Source: Lineus longissimus (taxonomy: Eukaryota > Nemertea > Pilidiophora > Heteronemertea > Lineidae). From it: a stretch of DNA of 60,000 bases. Location of the stretch: positions 21,532,437 through 21,592,436 of the forward strand of contig NC_088313.1 of assembly GCF_910592395.1 (NCBI RefSeq). Reading direction: 5' to 3'. Shown piece after piece: positions 1 to 12,900 of this stretch. Positions within the stretch are counted from its first letter, which is position 1, and each line of letters begins with the position of its first letter. The translations under genes were made by a program, and so were the position numbers. A model generated the notes under the pieces. That model was not told where the DNA came from and made no database searches. It worked only from the letters and a program-made list of their open reading frames with translations.

Positions 1-50
1 TGTTTGACTGTGGATCGGCTGGTCACGGGTTCGACTCCCGGTGAATCTGC
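1..50 (+). tRNA. 3' end of a tRNA gene or tRNA-derived SINE (truncated)
   Basis: Bases 28-38 read GGTTCGACTCC, a perfect match to the RNA polymerase III B box (the T-arm of a tRNA). A T run at 59-64 could act as a Pol III terminator. The 5' part, with the A box and anticodon, lies before the window. The T-stem has one imperfect pair and a CCA follows the acceptor-like end, which is unusual for a nuclear tRNA gene, so a tRNA-derived SINE or pseudogene is at least as likely. The isotype cannot be read. Confidence 0.5.
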
Positions 51-230
51 CAAAAAGATTTTTTCTTTTTTCTTCTTCCTTGTCTTGTTATCTATTAAAT
101 CATCCATGTGTAGATGTAAACATTTTCATTATCATCATTATCATACCCCGCACCCAAACTTTGCAGACTCCAGCACATACTGATTCCGGGCGTTCGAGTA
201 CATAGTGAGCTCATACAACTGTTTGACAGT

Positions 231-403
231 CCTGGCTGCTCCACCGTGCTGACAACATGATGATCGAGAGAGATGAGACAGTCACAGCCACTGAGGCCAC
301 ATCAGTCTTGGCTGCTCTGCCAAATTGTCAACATGGTGAGAGAGATGAGAGTGTCACAGTCAGGCCGAATCAGCCCTGGCTTCTCCACAGTGTTGACAAC
401 ATG
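231..403. repeat. Imperfect tandem repeat, about 70-75 bases x 2.4
   Basis: Three segments starting near 231, 307 and 375 share the order CTGGCTGCTCC, then TGACAACATG, then GAGAGAGATGAGA with a following GTCACAG. The spacings are about 76 and 68 bases and the copies are diverged. The third copy is cut off after its ACAACATGAAG. No coding potential is seen. Confidence 0.6.
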
Positions 404-639
404 AAGTAATGATTCCCATGGGCTAAGCAATAAAGCATTTCGTGATATGTTTCCCGGTGACTTGACGAAGGTTATATAGTAATAAACACAGCTTATTATT
501 ATATTATACCCCACAAGCAAAGATTAAGTCAATATGCTTAAACATGAGCATCTGTAAAAGAAACGGAAATTGATACAGATTTCAAATTCACAAGCCCAAG
601 GAACGAAAAAAAGTCCTGGTCCAAAGCATAAACAACAAC

Positions 640-921
640 ACGTGGGTATGATGACACGATAATGAACGGAATTCCATTCCGTGACGTCATTTGCACCAAC
701 GAACGGCCATGTTTGATTTCCCCCAGAAAATTGGTGGACATCGGAACTTCAGGGAAATTGCGGATGCACCGGCTGCTGGTGATATTCTGTGAGAACTCCT
801 GTGTGAATTTAGCTCGATAATGCAAGGAAATAACTCGTTTATTAGATCCTGATATAGCTTTGGATATACATAGAATACATCTCGATATAATAAGCGGGAC
901 ACTATTTTATAATTAATAAAA
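640..921 (+). promoter_or_regulatory. Candidate promoter / 5' UTR of the ABLIM gene
   Basis: This stretch lies directly upstream of the proposed ABLIM start codon. It contains a perfect palindromic cAMP-response element, TGACGTCA, at 682-689. The start codon context at 918-925 (AAAAATGG) has A at -3 and G at +4, a good initiation context. No TATA box is clear. The transcription start is not visible, and the assignment rests on the start-exon inference. Confidence 0.35.
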
Positions 922-925
922 ATGG
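922..925 (+). CDS. ABLIM: ABLIM candidate exon 1 (start codon plus one base)
   Basis: The sequence reads ATGG followed at once by a strong 5' splice site, GTGAGT. The exon ends in phase 1, exactly what exon 2 needs, and the join reads MGKVVCHVC, placing the first LIM cysteine at residue 6. A perfect CRE lies 240 bases upstream. This is inference: other first exons may exist, and the intron it implies is 7.3 kb. Confidence 0.5.
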
Positions 926-3900
926 GTGAGTATGCGGTGTTTTACTGGAGTCTGTTTTTCGATGCCATCCATTCCATATCTCTCAGAAGAGAGGAGGGGC
1001 AGGCAAGAAAAATTATGGGTTCTTCCCGAATAAATTGTTTAGACCGTCTTAATGCGGCGATTCTCATCTCGTTAGAGATTTTGTATGTGCTGTTATTGTC
1101 ACTGAGTCAAGTGGCGCTCAGCATGTCAGCAGTGCGTCGTTTTTCGCATCTTTTTGGAATTGAATGCCGGTTTTTATTGATGGCTTATCTCGTAAAAGTG
1201 AGTGTCTGCTCTGTGTATTAGCAATTCAATATGGCCGCCACCCTCCATCTCTCATTCATGCAGTGTTACTATCTCGGTGCCTGAGCGTCTGTGGCTGGTG
1301 TTCCAAACTCATTCAGTCGGTGTGAAGGTTTAGCTGTGGTAATCTGCTTCCATAGTCACCCTGGACCTGTCGTAACTCGTCGAGGTCCTGGAATGTGGGA
1401 ACAGGAAGTGTCTGAGGAGGGACGTTTTTACTTGACCTTCAGTCACTTTCAGATTTTGTTTGATAATGATAAAATGGAAGGCTGGCTGTTATCCTTTCAA
1501 CGTCTCGGGATGTGCTACATTTGATGCTTGCATCCTGTCAATCCTGTTATCTCGTTGACACGTTTGTGCTGCTAAAGGAAAAGGAAGAAAAAACCAATCC
1601 TTCGACAATGACAATTGACATCGCCACGAGATGAGCTGGCCCACCTGAAGTGAAGGTGGTGATGTCCAGTGATGAGTGATATAAGTAAATATTGTCACAA
1701 ATGACCAATGGACCAACATTTCTCTTGTTAAAGCTTTGGCCGTTCAGTTTAGCTTGTATATTTCATCTCCAAGACTAAAGAAAAGTTACTCCACATCAAT
1801 TATTGGTCTGGGTAATTATGTTTGCTTGGCCACTGCTATCAGACGTCATGAGTGAGTTGGACTGTCCAGTTGAGTAACTCCATGGCTGAATGCAGTCAAT
1901 GGAAATAGATTGGTGAGTACTACTCTCTGATCAGGTTCACCCATGGCTCTCTATTAGTCTATGGATTAGTCTTAAGCTTAAGCTCTGAGACAATAGCTGT
2001 CACTGGGTCAGTAGTTGTATCGGAAGGGTGTGATTGGATGACAATGGCCTATGATTTCAGCAGAACAGGCAGTCCATTGAAGATTGATTGCTTGAGTGTG
2101 TTTATGTGTTTGGTGGCTTTGTTGTATTGTAGTTGACATCAGCCCAGATGGATGTAGTCTCCAGAATCCAAACAAACCCAAATCTAAAGGCACAGGGAAC
2201 ACAAAAACGTGGTACATATGTGACCACACAGTCACTGCTGAAATAGATAGAACTGGGCGATACTGCACTGTCATGTCTGTTCTAAGTGAAGTTTCCTTGT
2301 AAACCTGTGCCAGCGTGGCATATCATGAATTGACTTACTTTGGTCTCAACATGCTCAGAAATAGACTCGACATGATCTGTTGTCAGATTGGTTGGTGTCA
2401 AGACACTCTTGTGTTGGTTGACAGACATGAAAGGTGACATTCTTTAACCTTGGGTATGTTGGGTGGACATTCTTCATAAAGCTAATTAAGAGCACATCTT
2501 ATTGAAAAGGTTTTAGAAAACCACAGCGGATATTCTCATGCTCAATGACCTCGGCCAAGCTTTTTGCTATTTCTGTGTTTTTGGTGGTTCTGAATCTGAT
2601 GTCTCATAACTATAGTTCTGAATTTAGTGAGCTGCTAAGTGTGAAGTTAGTATGGACTTAACAGACATTTGGTGTTAGGACAGTATTATCACTGCCTTGG
2701 TTGAAAGGCTTAGAAATACAGGGTGTAGTCAAAAAGATGTCCATGCCATTGATTGAATTGCTTGTCACACATTGAAGTCTCCAGGCTGCTTATGTCCCTT
2801 TAGGTAAAGGCCAGACGACAGCGCTCATTTGGTGGCAAGAGCATTGTATGTTCATTCCATCAGAAAATATCTTTATAAAAAGCTTGTCCACTTTGTATTC
2901 ATGGCAGCTGTTGAGGCCCAGTTATTATTGGCATGCACAATGAACATGGAAGTCAACAGCTCATATGATATTGGAATGGTGTACATGGTCTGATGCACAT
3001 CTGAGAATGTAATACATGGAATGGTGTACATGGTCTGATGCACGAGAATGTAATACAAAAGTTGTTATTGAGCCTGAGGACCAGTTGTACCTGCTGCCTG
3101 CTGGCAAATGTGACCTGTCACAGTAAATGTTGGCATGTTGTTCTCAGCATGGCAGGTTGAGACCTAGTGGTTGTTCACTTCACTGTTGTCTGCCTGTTGT
3201 GGAATCTGAATACATCAAGTGTCATTGAGGCTTATCTGCTTGGTACCAACATGACCTGCTTAGTGCTTTACTTAGTGGAATTCTGATTATCTGAACAAGT
3301 CCAACAAACAAAAAATATATCCTTTGTGGCCCGGTGAAATCAAAGCGCAAAAGGAAGTGCTCAGGTGAGCAATTCAAGCCTTTTGCCCCTCAATTTCACA
3401 ATCCCACAGAGGAATCCAGCGAGTCTGTTGTCAATTTCCAGTGGCACAGAACCAGTATTTTATTCATCACCACACTGATTGTAAGCCTACACAATAGACA
3501 GGTGAAGATTATTAGTTAGGTGCTGTCCAATGCACAATGAAATGTGGCCATGAACCTCACTCATGTTGGACTTATAGATATGGGTCTGCAGCAGAACATG
3601 TTCGCCTACACCACCCACCACATATACATGTATTGTAAGGACAGTGGTGGGACATGCATTGTTATGTAATGAAATTATTGAGCAAACTCCAGTGCTTCCC
3701 AGACGGTCACAAATCAATTATAACTCGTTTTTGATGGCAATATATCATTCTGGCGACACCACTGATAATGACACTGCCAACATTAAAACACTACAGCTCA
3801 ATCAGTTTATTACTCCTCCAATTAGGACGATAGTGATTTATAAAATGATGATCAGTAGATTAGGTCTAATAGGGGTCATGGTGGCAATATGGGTTTTGGA

Positions 3901-6900
3901 TGGTTATGAAGTTATGACTAGAGCTGTGAACTGTCATGATGGCTGGTGATGTTTGTTCAAATAAAGCTCAGAATAAGGTGACTGATGGTGCATCCCTAAG
4001 TACCAGTCTGCAAGTGAATGATCTCTTGCATCATAGGTCATGGCGCATCATGACTGGGAGCACCTACTGTCGAGATCATGGTGGATATGTGAGCCGCTTC
4101 CCTGACCATCATCTTGCTGGCTAGACATGGAATATTGATCTCCACTCCTCAGCGCAGATAATCTTCAAATTCTGACATGCCTGATGATTGCTGGACAGGT
4201 TATCACTCTGGGTCTGACTAATTCTTCACAGACCACAAGTCTATGGTTCCCATATTGCATCTATCAGTCCCTGAACTCTGTACAAGGCCCCTACTGTGTT
4301 TGGTTGACAATATGATCACGGCAGACCACAGTTGTCACAGCCTTGTTACTGGTCATTTGAATGACTTGGTGACCTTAGAGTGGACTGACCAGTCCTGCAA
4401 TTGTTCTATGACACTACCCACTTACATATTCTTCACAGATCTTGATCTTATGGAGATCTATTGTTCAGGAGTTTTCAAGGACAAAAAAGAGTATAAATTA
4501 CAAATTCTTGGACCCATGTGTGATTAAAAGGCGATTGCCATTAGTTGTGGTTCTTGGGTTCTGTCATGACATTTCACCACCATTGGGTGTTGCTCATGCG
4601 GCACTGTGAATTGGAATAATAAGTTGCTTGGTGGAGTGCAATGTTGACTGACTGATCTAACCTAACTGAACCACTCACTGCAGTGCACAACTAGGCCCTA
4701 ATATCTCTTCAATCCTAACGGGAGGTTATTGACAAAAGGAAACTCGGGTCATTGACATAATTCAATCTATGTAAGGTAAAGAGCCATAACCCACCTTGCG
4801 GATTGTATCCATCTCATGACCATCAACCAATCGCACTCCCCAAGTGATAGTTTATTTTGGCAATGAATCCGCAACACCAGCATCTTTCCACAGCAGGCAT
4901 TGGGATTAGAGTATTTTAATTGAAAGGCCTGCTGTTGGAGAATGGCTAGACATACTCCACCAGTTTCTCTGCTTGCTAAGGTATTCTATCTACACCTGTC
5001 AATGATATAAGCTCATCCTCCCACACCAGGGTCTTACTTGGTATCACATCCTCCACCAGTTTCCTCCACTTGTTGCAGACAAGTATGTGATGTACTGTGA
5101 GGCTGGAGTTATCTTCACAAAGAGACTACAGTCTCATCTCGTTGGCCTTGAGAGCATTCCAAAAGATGCACAAGTCAAAGGTCTTGTTTTCATGTCCTCA
5201 TTATCTCTAAATATTTGCTTCATTGAATGCAATTTGAATTGAGAATAAAGAGTAAATGAGATGAAATGCTGCTTATCGTCTTCGCCATCAGGTCAGCTAT
5301 GTTCTGGCTTGGCAAGGAGGACTTTCCTCCCATTTAGGTAATTTAGGAGCCTCGAGTAGAATCTTCCCACACTCTCGACTAAAGAGTGATGTGATTCTGA
5401 GGCTTATTCGGATACTATCATGCCTGGAGATGGACCATGCGCTTGTTTTTGGTTGAGGAAATGTACAGGTAATGTGAGAAACTCCTTGTGACGATACATA
5501 TTCTCTGATGTGTTGGTGTGTCCTGAGGTCTAATATGAGAGTGGAAGAGCAGTTTTATACCTTTCAGATAATACTATACAACCTACACTTTACAGGAAAA
5601 ACACACGGCCAGCGATAACATAGAATGTTTTTGGTTCTGTATGTGAAAAGAATTTTGGGGTAGTGCTAGGCCAAGGGTTACCCCCACAGATTTGTTTCAC
5701 AGTTTGCGATGTGCATTTTATAGACTGGCCCCTAGTCCTCAGCATGTATCTGTCATTGTCTTCTACTAGTGATTGTTCACCAAATATCACATTTCTGTGG
5801 TGTTACTGAATTGAGCTTGATATTTGAAGCAAGTGAAATGCAGTGTTATCAGAGCCACACAAGCAGTTGACACAATGTACTAGTGTGTACGGTGACTGCA
5901 TGAACTATTGACAGGTTCAGCCTTCAGACTGCACATGTGATATTTATAGCTGCAGTATTGATTAGTGAGAGGACATTCTTCTTGCTCCTGGGTCTGTGTT
6001 GCATTATGGGGCGTGGCAGATGGTCGCACAGAAACTGGTTTACCGGGAATAGTCAGTTCTAGATCATGTCAACAAGCGATTGATTCTAGTGTTCCTTCCC
6101 TTACAACAAGGATCAGAGCAGTGACAATCGGTTGCCCAAACGTTGGGCATTGGGAGGCAAACACGGTACCACATTGGAGACCTTGATCAATGGCATGAAT
6201 GCTGGTCTGTGTATTGCCTTTACATGGTCATTGTACTTGTAGTGATGACCGACAGTTGACAGCATGGTTGTTGTAGAGAAAAAAAGCAGTACCAGGCCAG
6301 CTCTTGCTCAAAGTCAGGCGTGTCTCATCAAGAGTGGCTCATCATCACCTTCACAACTGTAGAGACAACTTGCACCGGATCCCTGTGAGGAGGCATGGTA
6401 GTGCAGTGGTTCGTGATGACATGTATGAATATTTACTCAGAGTCACTCCAGCATGGCTATATTACTCTGAAAGTCACTGATGATCAATTGCAGAGCGATG
6501 TCATCTCAGCTGATTCATCCTGGGAATGACGTCAGGTTCAAGCTTGATAAATCAAGCAGACACCATCCAACTCCCTGTAGATGGTGTTACGGCTCTGCAC
6601 TCCGCCACTCAATTGACTTCTTCTTCAAATTGAGAATCCCTAGAAAGAATTTTGTCTGTCTTGGTGTCCGACAGAAATTGATCAGCTTGCTGCGGGGCCC
6701 AGAAATGGTCCCATTATCGCATAGGGCGTCTATTTCATGTTGATTTCTTTGCCCTGCTACATGTGCTATTCTCTCCTAAGTAGTCCTATCCTATTTTTGG
6801 TATCGGATATAATCCACAAGTAAAACATGTTGTTCACCAAGACATTCTTGCCCAGACAATGTACGAATGGATGATATCAAGAAGCCTCGTTTTGCCTGAA

Positions 6901-9900
6901 AACTGCTTCAGAATCTTCCACTCAATCATCTCTCATCTCGGATGTTGTGCGGATGACTAGTGTTGGCTGCAAAGGTTGGCAATGAATGTTGTGTGTATCT
7001 TTATGTATACATAGGAACAAAACCGAGCTCAGGTGGTTGGGAGAGGCGTCAGATCACTGTAAAAACAGTGCTTTGGCAGAAAAATTGTATTGATTTATTG
7101 AGCAGATTCTCTTTGCAGGCTTGAGTTCACTGAAATACTTAACAAGAAACAAACCAGAGTGCTTTCTCAACCCTCTGGTGTCTTGGCAGGCTGATTGCAA
7201 GCTTGTTATCCCACTCTGCCTTTTCCTCTTACAGATCCCATGTACCCTTTCATATAGCAGAATGGATCTGAATTGGATGCATAAAGTAGACAGTTTTATA
7301 ACTGATCTACAGTAAGGAGACCTGTTATAGGGTTCAGACATTGTAAAAGGAAAGTATTAGGGACTCAGACGTACAGCTCCCTAAACTGAAAACACTGCAT
7401 AGAAGATAAAGCTCGGACAAAAAAGCACTAATTGATTTGTTGTCATTGTTGTGGTGACTGAAGTGATTGTAATGAGCTCTAGGCCTAAACAATGTTGATG
7501 TTGGCATAATATTAGACAATGACCCCTATTGTTGTATTGTATTGAATAATGAGCCCTAACAATGGATAATACACTTATTATAGTGTTTGCTTTCCAATTT
7601 ACTATTAGTAAGTAATAGTTTGTTAAATTGGTGTGAGAAGTTGCTGGAGTCAGGATTGACGAGCAGAGGAAAGTCTTGATTCCTGTAAAAGAACGATGGC
7701 CTGAAGGCTTTTTAGTGGATAATGTAACTGTCTTGATGTCCCATTATTAAAAAGTCCTCATACTGATTTCCGATGAGCTATTTCGTCAGAATCCAGCCGC
7801 AGTCCTCTGCCCCCCCCATGTTCAGGATTACGAATGGACTGCCGCAGGAGTGTGCCAGAACTTCACTCAACACTGTAACTCAACTGTCATGCTCGTCCTG
7901 ACATTGATGTTGAAAGGTACACTGTCACTACTACAGTGCTGTAGGATTTGGTGTGTGTGGAGTATTGACCAGACACCAAGGTTTCATAAGGATTGCCCAA
8001 TGACCACAGCTTCCTCCCATACCCATAACATACCTATGTATGCATAACTATGGGGTGATGCAGGTGAATGTCAGATATTTGGCCTTTCCCTGATCAGTCT
8101 CTGTCTTAGCAAATGAGACAAAGACAATACTTGTAGTCATCTTGCAGCATAGTCAGTGTTGGTGTTAGCTAAAAGTTAGGCACCCCATCCTTTGATCAGA
8201 TGAACATGTACTATTGACTTTGAATGTAACATTTTCTTTTTCTCATTCCAGGCAAAGTGGTTTGCCATGTGTGCAAGAAAAAATGCAAGGGAGAGGTGTT
8301 GAAGTTACAGGACAAGTATTTCCACTCAGAATGCTTCAAATGTAAAGGTGGGTATAAGCCGAGGGAATTGGTGGGGTGGTTCCTTGCTGTCGACAACCCT
8401 GTGTTGTTAGTGTTGAATCCTTGTCCACTGTTGTTACAACCAGTTATGTTTACTGAGCGTAGGAAGCTAGGTATCGACATTCCCAAGTTAATGAGGAGTG
8501 GAATTCAGGCCTCAGCCCAGTTTTGAAAACATATCAAAACTCAGTTGTTGCTTGCTAATTGTTTGTATAGTTTCCATATTGAAATGTCTTTCCACTTGTT
8601 GTTGGGAAAAGCTCTTCATATAATCTTTTAGGGAAGCAAGTATGATAGTGAACCTATTTTTCAATAGTTCATGCTTGATTTGCCAATATCACAGCACAGA
8701 ATCATTCACTCAAGCACATGAAGCATGTGATTAACTACACTGTATCCAGATATTTATGCTAACAACTTGAATAGAGTTGATTGAGTTGCCTGCTGTACTA
8801 TGAGCTCGGATGCCTCTAAGGTTAGCAAAGGTAACTTTAAAAGAGCAAGTGAATGAGAACTAGGCTAATGTAGTTCTTACTGACAAGGCCTAGCATAGCT
8901 TCCTGTTCATGCCACTGCTCATAATGCACACCTGGCAACTGTTCAGTCACCTTACTGCACTTGTCACTTTCCTGGGCCACAGAAATGCTCACCAGATACA
9001 GGCATGGGAGAAGAAGTGCTGAATGTATGACAGTGAGAGAAACACTCTGCCAAGCCGTGCAGGAGTTCCTTGGTGAGGTCATCCACCCAGCCAGACCTCT
9101 CAGTCTGACACTTGTATATCGAGGAAGTTCAGACTGGTCTGTACACGGACACAGAATGATCGCCTACCCATTGAATGAGGAAATACTTGAGACAAACCGA
9201 GGCATTTCTGATCATGTGATCATACCCGCACGTTTGCCTCAGACCATCTAATCGCTGGGCGGCTATGCGATGCTCCAACATACAGAATGATCATTGGTTG
9301 GCATTAATCAATGTTCATATGAAATGCTATTTGAAGCAGTCTCCCACATGTAATTATAAGAAGCTTGCCGCTGATGTTTACTATTGATAATCTCCATTAG
9401 TGGCAGCCCTCAGCTATGTATAGCTAAGAACATACATCCATTCATTGCAGTAGTGGTTGGGAGCTGAGCTCGAGGCTTGCTTTATTAACCACTTGTCGTG
9501 GGTGTTTTTCTTCTACATTAGGGATGTTTAGTTCATCCGACAGAAGCCTCTCCAGACAGTCGCATTCTATATTGTATTCTTTTAGATAACACTATCAATG
9601 ATGGTTGATAATCCTCAATGCTGTCATGTTAGTGAAGACCATGGTCTGATATTCTATCTAGTTCGGTCCTGTACCATCAGTTTGGCAGACACAACGTACA
9701 AGCTGATATCATCGCCACACCTGTCATGGTAAAACCTGTCTGCCATGTCTGCTTTTAATCCGTCTACAAGCATACAATAGTGTGTGTTGACAGTTGTAAA
9801 TAGCTCTATACAGAACCTGATAACCTAATTGATTACTATAACACTACACTGTGTTCCCTTAATTATTCACATTCAACAAACATCTCATAGAATGGGGTTA

Positions 9901-12900
9901 TGGACAGTGTGACAAGCATGCCCAACTAGCATGCTTTCATCTATTGCTACATGCTTTATACTGCTATGCAGTGTCATTTGTGAGTGTGCTGGAAAATGAG
10001 GAGGTGGGGCACAGTCAAATAGAAGTTGAGGCTGGATTGGTTCCAACCCTTGACATAAATGAGATTTGCACTTTCCAGTGTGGAGAAAGATGAATGCAAA
10101 TCTCCAAAGGAAAGGCATTCAGTTAGCAATGACTTACAACAAGTTTTAGCCTGCTAGTGACACTAGGCTTACTGCAGTTCAATAAGTGAAAAATATGTAT
10201 TGCAGATAGAAATTGTATTGTATTGTATTGTAATTCTGCTGTAGAATACACGAAGGTGATTGTGTTTGAAGTCAGTGTCCCAGTCAACAGGAGCTGCATC
10301 ATTAGGTTTCTGTCAGCTGAGCTTGTAAGCTTCTTCTCAAGGCACCTTGTAACTGGAGCTCTTCTTGCTGATCCTAGACTCTGTAGAGCTGAGATATTGA
10401 TTTTGAGTCCCATTCAAATCTGAAATACACATCAGAGGGCAGGCAATGTGGCAATGTACGATGACCTTATCAAAACCATCTATCCTGTGGAGATAGTTCA
10501 TCCATCAGTGGTAATCAATCAGCAATTCAAATGCTTCAGTGGAAGCATTCATACTCAACAAACATCTCATAGAAACTAAAAGCTGGGATGTGACATGATT
10601 GTTTTTGAAAGCAAGAAGTAGGCATATTCTGTTCCCAATGTCACAAGTGTGGTCATAAGATTAGAGAATGTTGTTTTTCAGGTAATGAGTCATCTTGTTG
10701 TCTTTACAGCATGTTCAGCCCTACTCTTGAGTGGAGGCTTTTTGAATGCCAGAAGCTGGTGCTACTTGTTACAAGGTTGTTTTATAATGTTTTTATGAAT
10801 TCTTCTCATTGCAGCATGTTCGACCCTGCTCTCCTCTGGAGGTTTCTTCCTCAAAGACGGAGATTACTATTGCCCGGATGATTACCAGAAGTTGTTTGGG
10901 ACGCGCTGCCACACGTGTGGCAAGTTTGTTGAGGGAGAGGTTGTGACGGCCCTCGGGAATACATTTCATCAAGAGTGTTTCCACTGTTACCAATGCAGGT
11001 GAGAGAACCAATCCTTGCACATGTTTCCTAGTTTGGTGAAGGTGACTGGGGGCTTCTGGAATGAGACAGGTACCTACACTCCAATAAGAAAAAAGTCCAG
11101 TTGACATTGTCACTGAACTCTTAATTACTCATTACAGACTTATGGCCTTGCTGCTGCCTTCTTTAGCTGTCAGTGGTCACTGGTCATATGTTGCCAAGTG
11201 AATTACAAAAAGTTACCAGCGGTGCCCGGCAGTGAGTGGTGATACAAAAAATGTTGATTTGATGAATGTTTGGAGTTGGCATGATTACTCATTCGATGAT
11301 GAAGAGGTGGCACCAGGCCCTTGTTATGCTCAGCTGTGATCAGTATGTTACTCGATGAATTTCAATAAGGTTTTAGTTGTGCGTAAAAAATCCATTTGTT
11401 GAACATTGGAAGTGAGGCTGGATTACTCACTTGGTGGTGAAGTGTTCCATCATGTGTAGTGGCACCCTGGAGGCGACATGCCTTCTGATGAGATCGTGGA
11501 TTACTCACCACGCTTCTTGCTGCTCATAGTGTGTGGCCAATTTGCTTTATAGATCTAGCCTGGTGGATCATGTGCTGTCCACCACTTGCATTATTGTCAC
11601 AAAGGATGAAATGTTGTTATGAAAAAATATGAGATGAATGTTGAGTGTGCGATGGGCTTGGTCCTTGTTGTCTTCTTCATCCTGATAGGGGCAGTTGTTG
11701 GCAGTGCAATAAGCAATAAACCTGTACAGTTCACAATTACAAAGTGCCCTGGCACCAACCAACCACCAGCCAACAGTCTACCTCTCCATAAAACATCTAT
11801 AAGCTGGGATGTGACATGATTGTTGTTGAAAGGATGTAAACCAGCGCCCGACATAGTGATGATGATGATGATGAACTGGCTGCTTACTACTTTGGCTTCA
11901 TTTGTCAGTCAGCGCTTCCTCCTTGGTGAAGTTTTTTTGATGTCTGCTTATTTACTTCAGCATAAAGTTAGGTCGGGGCTGTATCATGTATTGAACAGCT
12001 TACCTGAGCTATTAGTATTATATAGAGAGTGCAGGTTTTCCTCAACCTGTTGTCGTGTTGATGGTGTGTTGCTATTCAGTTCAAGACATTTGACTCAAGT
12101 CAACCTTGTTACCATGGTCATTAGACCATCCATGATGTCATCATTCCCAGTTGACTCGGGTGGTTGTGCAATGCCAATGGTTTCATGTGGGACATCGGTG
12201 AGGCATATTGTGTCTGCACAAGGCATTTTATTGGTCAAGAGCAGATTCTTCCTTCAGCATGCAGGCTATATTTTGCTCAGTGAAAACCTTTGATGATGTT
12301 GAGTGTGTGATAAAGTAATTGGTGTATTTAGTTGAGAGACAAGCTTACCTATGTTATCCAGATTGCCTACTATTTTAGTGTTTGGCCTGAGGATACGCTA
12401 CATTCAGACAGGATGAATACCTGTTCATTTGAAGATGAAGCACTTCTCATTAGGCCAAAGAAGTAGTGATATCTTTTTCTGCATTCTATATTGGTCATCT
12501 CAAATGTTAAAATCTCATGCAGTCTCAAAGTCGGCAGACCCAGCTCACCAACTCAAGTTCTTCTCAAGATCCCCGCCTCTTGTCTTGATTTTGAAGTGCG
12601 GTCCTTCTGGCCACATCTTTAGTCAGACAGCTCAGGAGGGCTAATCTAGTGGTGTGGGCTGGGCTCAAGACGTCAGTGCCAGAGCAACACACCAGTTCCA
12701 AACACCAGAGCAATCTTGACTGGCCACATGGCCCAATGGTACAATGGCCCAATGGGATCAGGAGAGGAACACTAGACAACAGCCAGGTTGATAAGAAACG
12801 TAGGTTTGGTTCCACAGTCAAACACCAAGAAAGAAGAAGATGATTGCGAGTAAGATGATGTTGGAATGGAGGGATGGTTATAGAGCACTGAGTTTTCAGG

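Noticed and set aside
922-1221. 99-codon frame reading on from the proposed ABLIM start (MGEYAVFYW...)
   Set aside because: The ATGG is followed by GTGAGT and the continued frame shows no family match, so it is taken as intron read-through.
11619-11819. Short frame with a hydrophobic stretch (GLVLVVFFILIGAVVGSA)
   Set aside because: It lies inside an ABLIM intron with no splice or promoter signal. One hydrophobic run in a 66-codon frame is expected by chance in T-rich DNA.
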